Shown piece by piece: positions 16,515 to 23,795 of a stretch of DNA of 64,000 nucleotides. Source of the stretch: JAVBRU01 sp031547595 (GTDB lineage Bacteria; Bacillota; Clostridia; Christensenellales; Aristaeellaceae). Made by a program: the position numbers and the translations under genes. Every line of letters begins with the position of its first letter. Within the stretch, counting starts at the first letter, position 1. Below the pieces are notes generated by a model. That model searched no databases. It saw only the letters and a list, made by a program, of their open reading frames with translations, and was not told the DNA's origin. The stretch is taken from assembly GCA_031547595.1 (NCBI GenBank), contig JAVBRU010000017.1, positions 7,911 to 71,910 of the forward strand, in the 5' to 3' direction.

Positions 16515-17306
16515 CTAGTGGCCCATCTGCCGGAGGTATTGGCTGCACGCCAGCGGCCAATCGGTCTGGATCATGTCATAACCCTTGTGCGCCAGCCAGC
16601 CCCAGCCCTTTGCAGGGCTGTCACAGATGGACAAATCATCCGAGTGGCCGGCTGCCAGCTGCCGTTTTTCATCAAAAACAATGGCATTGACCCATATCTT
16701 TTTCCCTAGCTTATGCATGGTATCGATGTATTCATCGCTGGCCAAGTGCGAAGCTTCCGTGGCGAAGATCACTTCGGCGCCAATGTAGCGGATATCTTTG
16801 CGGGCGCTTAAGGGCGCGAAACAATCGTCGGTTTCGTATACAAAGGGCATATAGGGCAAATCATAGGCAAATTGTGTCACAGCATCAAAGAGTGCGGGTA
16901 TTGCGTTGGTTTTTACAATCACCTGATCCTGCATCCCAAGCCTGCGCACCAGACGGGCGATTGATTCGGGAGAGTCCTGAAATTTGTCGATATTGATGAT
17001 GCAACGGCCGCGCAAAAACTGCAGCATTTCTTCCAGCCGGGGAATGTGGTGTCCGGTAGGTGTGCCGTGCAGGTTGAGCAAAGGGAGCTTTTCGATGTCT
17101 TTTGCTGCCATCAGGCGCAAATCGCAGTCGATGCCCAGCTTGATTTTCTCGGTGCCGGGATGAAACGTGAACAGTTCGCCATCGGCGCTGACCGTCGCAT
17201 CTATTTCCAATATATCAGCCCCCTGGCGCAGGGCAATTTCTGCCGAGGCCAAGGTGTTGCCGGGAATGTTGCCGCCAATCACACCCATATGCGCCGCTAC
17301 AAGCAT
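16515..17306 (-). CDS. GDPD-fold protein 3 with altered active site
   Basis: 263 residues from the ATG at 17306, which lies 9 bases after AGGAGG; an in-frame GTG at 17327 overlaps that site. The fold follows the GDPD pattern (ADILEIDATVSADGELFTFH, PRLEEMLQFLRGRCIINIDK, and a C-terminal GYDMIQTDWP). The catalytic motifs depart from the family: HMG replaces HRG and PGNT replaces PENT, losing the conserved Arg and a metal-binding Glu, and HPG replaces the second HD. Glu-x-Asp (EID) is kept. It may act on a different phosphodiester, or bind without hydrolysing. It follows the HAD gene by 5 bases. Confidence 0.7.
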   Translation of the reverse strand: MLVAAHMGVIGGNIPGNTLASAEIALRQGADILEIDATVSADGELFTFHPGTEKIKLGIDCDLRLMAAKDIEKLPLLNLHGTPTGHHIPRLEEMLQFLRGRCIINIDKFQDSPESIARLVRRLGMQDQVIVKTNAIPALFDAVTQFAYDLPYMPFVYETDDCFAPLSARKDIRYIGAEVIFATEASHLASDEYIDTMHKLGKKIWVNAIVFDEKRQLAAGHSDDLSICDSPAKGWGWLAHKGYDMIQTDWPLACSQYLRQMGH

Positions 17307-17311
17307 CTTTT

Positions 17312-17929
17312 TCATCCTCCTGCACACTGATCCAGATCAAGATAGGCGCAAAGCGCTTGCTCCAGCGCATCGGCACTGGGCAGGGTGATGGTTTGAAAGC
17401 CCAGGGCGCTGGCGGCCTTTGTGTTGACGGGCATGTCATCGATAAACAGGCATTCCTCTGCCTGCAGTTCAAAGCGCTGCAGCAACAGATGAAAAATGGC
17501 AGCATCAGGCTTTAAAACACCCTCTTGAAAAGATGCAATGCCCCGCATGCCGCGAAGAAGGGGGTACTTTTTTGTCATGAATGCAAAATCTGCCGGATTG
17601 GTATTGGATAAGTAAAACAGTTGAAAACCTGACTGCCGAAGCTTTTCCAGCAGGACGGGCGTGCCTTGGGGCATGAGCAGAATCTCGCTGCAATGGCGCA
17701 GCGCTTGACGCAGCACGGCTTCCTTCTCGGGGTATTGCTTACATAAGCGGTTGATGGTGTTTCGCCGGGAGGCTTTGCCCAGGTCGCCATCCCGCCAGGC
17801 GGTGCTTAGGTAGATCAGGTTTTTTAGTTGCTGCGCTTCGTCGTCGCTATCTACAAAAGTGCGGAGATATTTTTCCGGTTCAAAGCGTACCAGCACATTG
17901 CCTATATCAAAAACGATATTTCGGATCAC
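17312..17929 (-). CDS. HAD-superfamily hydrolase (YihX-like)
   Basis: 205 residues. HAD motifs are FDIGNVLVRF (nucleophile Asp followed by Gly where many HADs have Asp, as in YihX-type proteins), LSNTN, Lys in GVLKPDAAIF, and FIDDMPVN. Relatives include alpha-D-glucose-1-phosphate phosphatase. Cytoplasmic. The start is a GTG at 17929 with only a weak ribosome binding site. It is cotranscribed with GDPD 3, so a phosphatase acting on the product of phosphodiester cleavage is an attractive but unproven reading. Confidence 0.75.
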   Translation of the reverse strand: MIRNIVFDIGNVLVRFEPEKYLRTFVDSDDEAQQLKNLIYLSTAWRDGDLGKASRRNTINRLCKQYPEKEAVLRQALRHCSEILLMPQGTPVLLEKLRQSGFQLFYLSNTNPADFAFMTKKYPLLRGMRGIASFQEGVLKPDAAIFHLLLQRFELQAEECLFIDDMPVNTKAASALGFQTITLPSADALEQALCAYLDLDQCAGG

Positions 17930-17962
17930 CTGCTTTGCCCCCGATGCTCAATGATTACAGCC

Positions 17963-17991
17963 AGTATAGCAGGATGCTTTACGCTGGGCAA
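17963..17991 (-). promoter_or_regulatory. Promoter of the HAD-GDPD 3 operon
   Basis: On the minus strand TTGCCC (17986-17991) and TATACT (17963-17968) have a 17-bp spacer. TGCACAGAT and CGCACAATT half-sites lie just upstream of the -35 and resemble the palindrome at 9604-9619. Confidence 0.6.
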
Positions 17992-18054
17992 TGAACATCT
18001 GTGCATAAAGGCGGTCAATTGTGCGTTTATTGATATCGCAGGCCATTCGGACCA

Positions 18055-19536
18055 TCAGATTCGCCCCTCTGACACCTCCAGTGCCCATTGGGAAGGAGAG
18101 TATCCGGTTGTCTGATGAAATACCTTGCTAAAATAGGCAGAGTCGTCATAGCCAACGCAGGCAGCCACGTCCCGCAGCAGGATGTCCGGATGCCTACGGA
18201 TCAGCGTCATGGCGTTTTCAATACGGCACTGGGTGAGGAACACATTGAAAGAGGTGTTTCCGTATTTGCGGAACAGGCGGCTTAAGTAGGTTTGCGATAT
18301 GCCAATCTCTGCACATACATTCAGGATGCTCAGCGGCTCGGCATACTTTTCTTGAATGTATTGCACGGCGTATTCATACAGCGCTTCGGAGGACAGTTTT
18401 TTGTCTTTTTGCACGTCCTCGTCAAACAAAATGGCGTACAGGCTGGCCATCAGATCACCGTAGGAGATTGCATAGCGCAGCAGATCGCGTGTGTCCTGCA
18501 TCACGGCGGTCTGCTTTTTGACGGGGGTGGTTTTGCTCAAAAACACCAGATTGGTCAACTGCTGCACCATGGTGGCCGCGCAAAACTGTGGCAGCTGGCG
18601 CTTCTCCCAGTCTGCCGCCAGGGTGATAAAGATGTCCTTGATCATTTTGACGTTGCCGCTTTGCAAAAAATGCTCCAGTTTTTTGAGGATAGCGCCCGGA
18701 ATGTGGATTTCCACTTCGCGGTTGTCGTTTGTGAGGAAAATAAACTGGTGCCGTCCGATAGATACGGACTGCTCCATCAGCCTAGAGGCACGGCGGTAGA
18801 AAACCGGCAGGGTATCATAAGAATCGCTGTTACGGGCAAAAAGCGCCGTGATTGTGGCGGTGTTTTTGCGCTGCAATGCATAGGCTTTCACTGCCGCCTG
18901 AAAATCAGCGGCAGGTTTATCTGCTTTCATCAGCAAAACATGCTCGTCCTCATCTCGCCCGTGCAGCACGGTCAGGGCAGGGTTGCTTGCGTTCAGTATG
19001 ATGGGCGTGTGTGGGATATCCTGCGAGGTATATAGATTGCCCCAGCGTACAAGCGCCAGATAATATTTTTCTTCTCCAAACAACTGCGCAGCCAGCGCCT
19101 TGTCGTAAGGCTGCCCAGCTAGCAGTGCGCGCAGCATGGCAGGCTGCTTCGCGGCGGCCTCTTCATCCAGCTTTTCTTTGATGCGCGCCAGTACTTCCGT
19201 CATGTGCGGCAGGCTGACGGGTTTGAGGGTATAATCGTCCACAGCGGCCTGAATCGCGCCCTTGGCGTACTCAAACTCGGCATAGCCGCTGATGATCATC
19301 ATGTGCATATCGGGATGCAGCGCGCGCACCTTTTGCGCCAGGGTAATGCCGTTGATGCCCGGCATGCTGATGTCTGTCATCAGCAAATGCGCCGTGTGCT
19401 GCGAAAAATAGTCCAAGGCAGCCTCGCCACTTTGGAAGGCAGCCGCAACAGTGTAATCCTTGGCGTATTTTTCGATGATGGCCTGCAAAAAGCGCAGCGT
19501 GGGCGCTTCGTCGTCTACCAGTACGATGCTATACAT
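18055..19536 (-). CDS. Response regulator with AraC-type DNA-binding domain (YesN-like)
   Basis: 493 residues from the ATG at 19536, preceded by AAAGGAAGGAA. The receiver domain is at the N-terminus (VLVDDEAPT, phospho-acceptor Asp55 in MTDISMPG, Lys in YTLKPVS). A long middle region is followed by a C-terminal AraC HTH: LNVCAEIGISQTYLSRLFRK and VAACVGYDDSAYFSKVFHQ, ending in TGYSPSQWALE. It overlaps the end of the sensor kinase gene by 8 bases. Inferred target: the TGGATATTCCA boxes upstream of the divergent glycan locus, since YesN/AraC proteins bind tandem half-sites about two helical turns apart. Confidence 0.93.
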   Translation of the reverse strand: MYSIVLVDDEAPTLRFLQAIIEKYAKDYTVAAAFQSGEAALDYFSQHTAHLLMTDISMPGINGITLAQKVRALHPDMHMMIISGYAEFEYAKGAIQAAVDDYTLKPVSLPHMTEVLARIKEKLDEEAAAKQPAMLRALLAGQPYDKALAAQLFGEEKYYLALVRWGNLYTSQDIPHTPIILNASNPALTVLHGRDEDEHVLLMKADKPAADFQAAVKAYALQRKNTATITALFARNSDSYDTLPVFYRRASRLMEQSVSIGRHQFIFLTNDNREVEIHIPGAILKKLEHFLQSGNVKMIKDIFITLAADWEKRQLPQFCAATMVQQLTNLVFLSKTTPVKKQTAVMQDTRDLLRYAISYGDLMASLYAILFDEDVQKDKKLSSEALYEYAVQYIQEKYAEPLSILNVCAEIGISQTYLSRLFRKYGNTSFNVFLTQCRIENAMTLIRRHPDILLRDVAACVGYDDSAYFSKVFHQTTGYSPSQWALEVSEGRI

Positions 19537-21328
19537 GCTCTTCCTTCCTTTCACAGGGCAGCGTCAATTCCACCACCGCGCCGCTGTCATTGCGTAGCGC
19601 CATGCGCATTTTCCCCATGCTGTAATAATGCAGCCGAAGGTATGTGTTGGCAAGGCCGATGTGCCCGTCGGCAAACTCGTTGGCGGGTTCATTTTCTTCG
19701 TCAATCCTGCGGAATGCTTCTTCCAGCTTCTTTAGCACCTCGGGCGCAAATCCGTTGCCGTTATCACGGATCACCAATTGAAGCACGTTTTCGTTTAAAG
19801 TGCCGATGATCTGAATATTGCGCACGTCCGTACGCCCTGCAAAACCGTGGGCCAGGGTATTCTCAACCAAGGGCTGCAGTGTCAGCTTGGGGATAAGCAG
19901 CGTGGCCATCTGCTCCGGCACATCAATATCAAAAGTCAACTGATCTTCATAGCGCGCCTTGGACAATAACAAATACATCTGCGCGTTTTTCAATTCTTCG
20001 CCCAGCGTAGCGGTGCGGGAGCGCAAATCTGTAGAATAGCGCAGCATCTGTGCAAACTGGTCGCAGATGTCAATGATCTCCTCATTGCCGCTTTCCATGC
20101 CCTTGGCGCTGATGATGTTGAGGGTGTTGTATACAAAATGTGGATTAATCTGTGCCTGCAGGGCATTGAGCTGCGCCTTGAGCGCGCCCTCGTGCAGGTT
20201 GATCTCGTTGCGCAGCGACACCTGCAGCCGTGCCATCAGGCCGTTAAACACTTTTTCGAGATCATATATTTCTTCATCGCTTTTGCTGGTCACAAGTGTG
20301 GTCAGCGCCTCGCTGGGCTGATCCAGCAGATCGCCCACGGGCAAATGCAGCACCTTCCTGGTAAGCTTGCGGATGGAGCGGGTGAGGCCGAGGGAAATGG
20401 CAATCACCAGCACCAGCGTGATGAGCAGCATCAGAAAAGCGACGCTCACATACTTGAGCATCATTTCGCTGGCCTGCTGATAATACGTGGATATTTCCTG
20501 TGCTACATAGATGTTCATCCCCAGCGATTTGACGCGTATGCCCACCACCAGCCGCTCGCTGCCATCAGCCATTTTGCAGCGGGTCATGCCGTTGGGGTCA
20601 AGGTTGGTATACACTGCATCGTCGCCATTCACGCGGAAAAACTGCTCGCCATCGTCAAAGATGGCATGGGCGTGGAAGCCGTCCAGGCCCTCTACGGTGA
20701 ATATTCTGTAGAGTTCTTCCAGCTGATCAGCGACCTCCAGATAACCGATGAACTGCCCGTGCCAGATGACCGCGCGCACAATGGAAACAACGGCCACATC
20801 CCGGGTGCTGGACCAGGGATCGGTATGCGGACCAATCAGGTGGCGCTGAAAAGGGTTGGCATCTACTTCGGCAAGATAGGGGAGGGCAGCCACGGTTTCG
20901 TGTGCTTCTTCTGAAAGGCTGACCACACAGTCGGTCTTTTCAAAACGGCTGGATTGATAGAAACCATTGCGCGCATACACGCTGACACGGTAAAACCTTT
21001 CCAGCAGCGGCTCCTGATATAATATACGGGACATTCGGGTCTGTGCATCGCCCATCTCCATGATATTTGCGGTTTCCCCCTGCAGGCAGGCGATGTGCAT
21101 GGCATCCATAAAGCCTACATTGGAGGTGAGCTCTTCCATGGCGTAGTCCATCAGCTGTATATACTGCTCGATTTCGGCTTGCAGCTTGTTGCCAAGGGCG
21201 GTGAGTGTCTCATAAGTACTTTCGTTGAGCGCTTCCATGCGGGTATTATAAAAGTAAAAACAGTTGCATGCGGTGGTCAGCACTGCTAAACAGGAAAATA
21301 TAATCATCAGTTTACGGCTCATTTTCAT
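19529..21328 (-). CDS. Sensor histidine kinase (YesM-like)
   Basis: 599 residues from the ATG at 21328 (an in-frame GTG lies 27 bases further up). An N-terminal membrane segment (LMIIFSCLAVLTTACNCFYF), an extracytoplasmic sensor of about 270 residues, a second membrane segment near FLMLLITLVLVIAISLG, a HAMP-like region, and the His_kinase/HATPase pair. The phospho-acceptor lies in QINPHFVYNTLN, the N box is PLVENTLAHGF and the G box is IRDNGNGF. This is the lytS/yesM class, usually sensing extracellular carbohydrates together with SBPs. It forms an operon with the response regulator and is divergent from the CBM9-SBP-GH3 locus. Confidence 0.93.
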   Translation of the reverse strand: MKMSRKLMIIFSCLAVLTTACNCFYFYNTRMEALNESTYETLTALGNKLQAEIEQYIQLMDYAMEELTSNVGFMDAMHIACLQGETANIMEMGDAQTRMSRILYQEPLLERFYRVSVYARNGFYQSSRFEKTDCVVSLSEEAHETVAALPYLAEVDANPFQRHLIGPHTDPWSSTRDVAVVSIVRAVIWHGQFIGYLEVADQLEELYRIFTVEGLDGFHAHAIFDDGEQFFRVNGDDAVYTNLDPNGMTRCKMADGSERLVVGIRVKSLGMNIYVAQEISTYYQQASEMMLKYVSVAFLMLLITLVLVIAISLGLTRSIRKLTRKVLHLPVGDLLDQPSEALTTLVTSKSDEEIYDLEKVFNGLMARLQVSLRNEINLHEGALKAQLNALQAQINPHFVYNTLNIISAKGMESGNEEIIDICDQFAQMLRYSTDLRSRTATLGEELKNAQMYLLLSKARYEDQLTFDIDVPEQMATLLIPKLTLQPLVENTLAHGFAGRTDVRNIQIIGTLNENVLQLVIRDNGNGFAPEVLKKLEEAFRRIDEENEPANEFADGHIGLANTYLRLHYYSMGKMRMALRNDSGAVVELTLPCERKEEHV

Positions 21329-21406
21329 ACGCGCTGCATCCGCCTTTCGTGGCACTTGTATCTATTGGATTATAACACGTCTATTGTCACAAAGGAAAGA
21401 GAGTGC

Positions 21407-21516
21407 TGGATTTTCCATATTGCTGTGCTGGATATTCCTACCCCCAGGCAGCACAAATATGCGATAATTCTGCTGTAAAGGGCATGATATTCCATATTGC
21501 TGTGCTGGATATTCCA
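21407..21516. promoter_or_regulatory. Array of four TGGATATTCCA-type boxes in two pairs (probable YesN operator)
   Basis: Boxes at 21407-21417 (TGGATTTTCCA), 21429-21439 (TGGATATTCCT), 21484-21494 (ATGATATTCCA) and 21506-21516 (TGGATATTCCA). Within each pair the spacing is 22 bp. A 26-bp sequence is repeated exactly at 21413-21438 and 21490-21515. The second pair abuts the promoter of the plus-strand locus. The first pair lies near a TATAAT (21369-21374, minus strand) that may serve the kinase operon. Confidence 0.75.
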
Positions 21517-21544
21517 TTGCTTTGATCGGCTTCACCAGTATAAT
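21517..21544 (+). promoter_or_regulatory. Promoter of the CBM9-SBP-GH3-Dlt-like operon
   Basis: TTGCTT (21517-21522) directly follows a TGGATATTCCA box, and TATAAT is at 21539-21544 with a 16-bp spacer. The arrangement matches those at 36668 and 39212. Confidence 0.75.
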
Positions 21545-21621
21545 AAAAGTACACAGTGCAATTCTAGTGGATTGCAAGGATATCATGAAGAATTTATCGA
21601 AATGTTTGAGGAGGAAACGGT

Positions 21622-22410
21622 ATGAAACATGCAGTGACGGCCAGGAAAGGATTTGCGTTTATTTTGGCATTGGTGCTGATGCTGAGCCTGTGCGCCGCCG
21701 CGCTGGCAGAAGGGGAAAATGCGATTTTCTGCTTCAAGGCCGGTGAGGTTGTCATTGATGGCGACCTCAGTGAGTGGAACACCTCTTCGCCCGCGATTCT
21801 CAACCGCGTGGATCAAATTGTGCGTGACGTTGGCCAGTGGACCGGCCCCGAGGATTTGAGCCTCGAAATCTACCTCGCGTGGGACGAGAATAACCTCTAC
21901 CTCGCCGCGACCATTATGGACGACACCCCCTTCATGTACCGCGAGGGGTTCCCCCCGGATATGGCCGACTCCCTTGTGCTGTTCCTGAGCACCGATCCCA
22001 GTGCCGATCCTGCCCGCACCGAATATACCGCTACCGATTTTCGCGTGACAATGATCATTGATGATTACGATTTTTATACCGGTATCGACCGCGACATGAT
22101 TGCTGACAACAAGGGCTTCCCCTCCAAGGGCGCGGACGGTGACGAGCAGGTGCTGGACGGCTACGAGTACGCCGTGCAAAAAATCCCCGGCGGCTACACC
22201 TTTGAGGCGAAAATTCCGTTCTCCAATTTCGCCAACGATCAGATTCCTGTGCTGGTGCCTACCGCTGGCATGACGCTGAGCGTGGAGTTTGGCATGTTTG
22301 ACCTGGACTTCCCGTGCCCCGGCGTGGCCACCGCGCGCATCCAATGGTGCGCCAGTGCGGATGCGGATACCAATCCTTCGCTGTGGGGCGTGATGACCCT
22401 GTGCGATTGA
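21622..22410 (+). CDS. Secreted CBM9-like carbohydrate-binding protein 1
   Basis: 262 residues. Signal peptide ends near CAAALAEGE. The rest is a single family-9-type carbohydrate-binding (DOMON-like) beta-sandwich: VVIDGDLSEWN, LSLEIYLAWDENNLYLAATIMDD, a YEYAVQKIPGGYTFEAKIPF strand pair and a C-terminal NPSLWGVMTL (the second segment is quoted as two parts: LSLEIYLAWDEN and NLYLAATIMDD). No enzyme motif. It should bind sugar chains outside the membrane. It is the first gene of the operon and is paralogous to the protein at 39296, which is under the same type of promoter. GAGGAGG precedes the start. Confidence 0.8.
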   Translation: MKHAVTARKGFAFILALVLMLSLCAAALAEGENAIFCFKAGEVVIDGDLSEWNTSSPAILNRVDQIVRDVGQWTGPEDLSLEIYLAWDENNLYLAATIMDDTPFMYREGFPPDMADSLVLFLSTDPSADPARTEYTATDFRVTMIIDDYDFYTGIDRDMIADNKGFPSKGADGDEQVLDGYEYAVQKIPGGYTFEAKIPFSNFANDQIPVLVPTAGMTLSVEFGMFDLDFPCPGVATARIQWCASADADTNPSLWGVMTLCD

Positions 22411-22436
22411 TCGCTTGATAGGAAGGAGAGAACGGA

Positions 22437-23795
22437 ATGACCAAAAAGAGAATTGTTGCGCTTTGCCTGGCGCTTACGATGGTGTGCCTTCTGCCCACCG
22501 GCGCGCTGGCGGCAAAGAATAAAAAGATAGAGAACCTAGATTTTGAGGCAGTGCTGGCCGATGTGAAAACCAAGGACAAAGTGAACGTGTACCACTGGTG
22601 GACGGCAGGCGGCGAAAAAGAAGCCATCAACGCCGTGATCAAAGGCTTTGAGGGCGCTTACCCGCAGCAGCAGGCCAAATCCAACGCCATCCCCGGCGGT
22701 GCCGGCGGCGCAATGGTGATGAAGGTCAAGGTGTTGCAACAGGCAGGCAAATCGCCGGAAGCCTTTCAGGCGCACCCCGGCCAGGAAATCAAGCCCTATC
22801 TGGATGCCGATATGCTGCTTAACCTGACCGGCCTGTGGGAATACGCGGGGCTGGAAGAGCGTATGCTGCCCGGCATTGCAGACCTTTGCAAGACGGCCGA
22901 TGGCCAGTACTACATCGTGCCCATCGGCGTGCACAAAACCAATACCATCTTCTATAACAAGCACATGTTTGAACAATATGGCGTGGCGCTGCCGGATAGC
23001 GAAAACATCACGTGGGAGCAGTTCTGGGCAATTTGCGAAGAATTCTCTCAAAAGCTGCCGGATGGCAAGTTCCCGGTGGACCTGGGCGACCGCAAGGGCT
23101 GGGCTGCCAGTCAGGTGTTTGAAAGCATCATGATGGGCACCGATCCGCAGATTTACGAGGATTTTATCAACGGTCTTGCCACGCAGGAGCAGGTGCAGAC
23201 GGTGCTGGACGTGTTCGCCCGCCTGATGACCTATGTCGCCCCCGATCACTCTGCCCGTGAATGGTATGAAACCGCTGGCCGTGCGGTGGCGGGGGACTAT
23301 GTGATGCAGATCATGGGCACTTGGATGCAGCCGCTGCTCACCGCACAGGGCTGGGTGTATGGCGAAGATTTTGGCGTATTCAACATGCCGGGCACTGAAG
23401 GCTATTATGGTCTATGTGTAGACGCGTTTGTGGTGCCCAACGATTCCGCCAATGTAGAGGGCGGTGCGCGCTGGGCATACATGGTCACCGATGCGGATGT
23501 TCAGATCTCGTTCAGCACGGTGAAAGAATCCGTTTCTCCCTTCTCGGATACGCCGGACAGCACGTATAACGAGCTGACGCTGCGTTTTAAGGAAGAACTG
23601 CTGGCAGAGGGCACCATCTGCTACCCCAGCTTCACCCACGGCACGGCACTGCCCTGGGCGGCGTCTACAGACCTTCAGACCCGTATCACCGATTTTGCCA
23701 CCAGTACGGACCCGGATACTGCCCGGTATGCCAAGATGATCACCGAAGCCCTCAAAGAAGCTGGCGTGAAAGGAGATTGGAGCATTGTTGACTAA
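22437..23795 (+). CDS. Extracellular sugar-binding protein (family 1 SBP, UgpB/glucose-mannose-type)
   Basis: 452 residues. Signal peptide ends at GALAAKNKK without a lipobox Cys. The mature part has NVYHWWTAGGEKEAINAVIKGFE near the N-terminus (read as NVYHWWTAGG then EKEAINAVIKGFE), YYIVPIGVHKTNTIFYNK and WEQFWAICEEF in the hinge region, and PFSDTPDSTYNELT near the C-terminus. The pattern resembles glucose/mannose or oligosaccharide SBPs. It is the binding component for the permeases at 25822 and 26700. Its stop lies inside the start region of the GH3 gene. Confidence 0.88.
   Translation: MTKKRIVALCLALTMVCLLPTGALAAKNKKIENLDFEAVLADVKTKDKVNVYHWWTAGGEKEAINAVIKGFEGAYPQQQAKSNAIPGGAGGAMVMKVKVLQQAGKSPEAFQAHPGQEIKPYLDADMLLNLTGLWEYAGLEERMLPGIADLCKTADGQYYIVPIGVHKTNTIFYNKHMFEQYGVALPDSENITWEQFWAICEEFSQKLPDGKFPVDLGDRKGWAASQVFESIMMGTDPQIYEDFINGLATQEQVQTVLDVFARLMTYVAPDHSAREWYETAGRAVAGDYVMQIMGTWMQPLLTAQGWVYGEDFGVFNMPGTEGYYGLCVDAFVVPNDSANVEGGARWAYMVTDADVQISFSTVKESVSPFSDTPDSTYNELTLRFKEELLAEGTICYPSFTHGTALPWAASTDLQTRITDFATSTDPDTARYAKMITEALKEAGVKGDWSIVD

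Noticed and set aside
21413..21515. 26-bp exact direct repeat as a possible insertion-element or recombination scar
   Set aside because: The repeat is made of the regulator boxes, and its spacing and position relative to the promoters explain it as operator duplication; no transposase or inverted ends are nearby.
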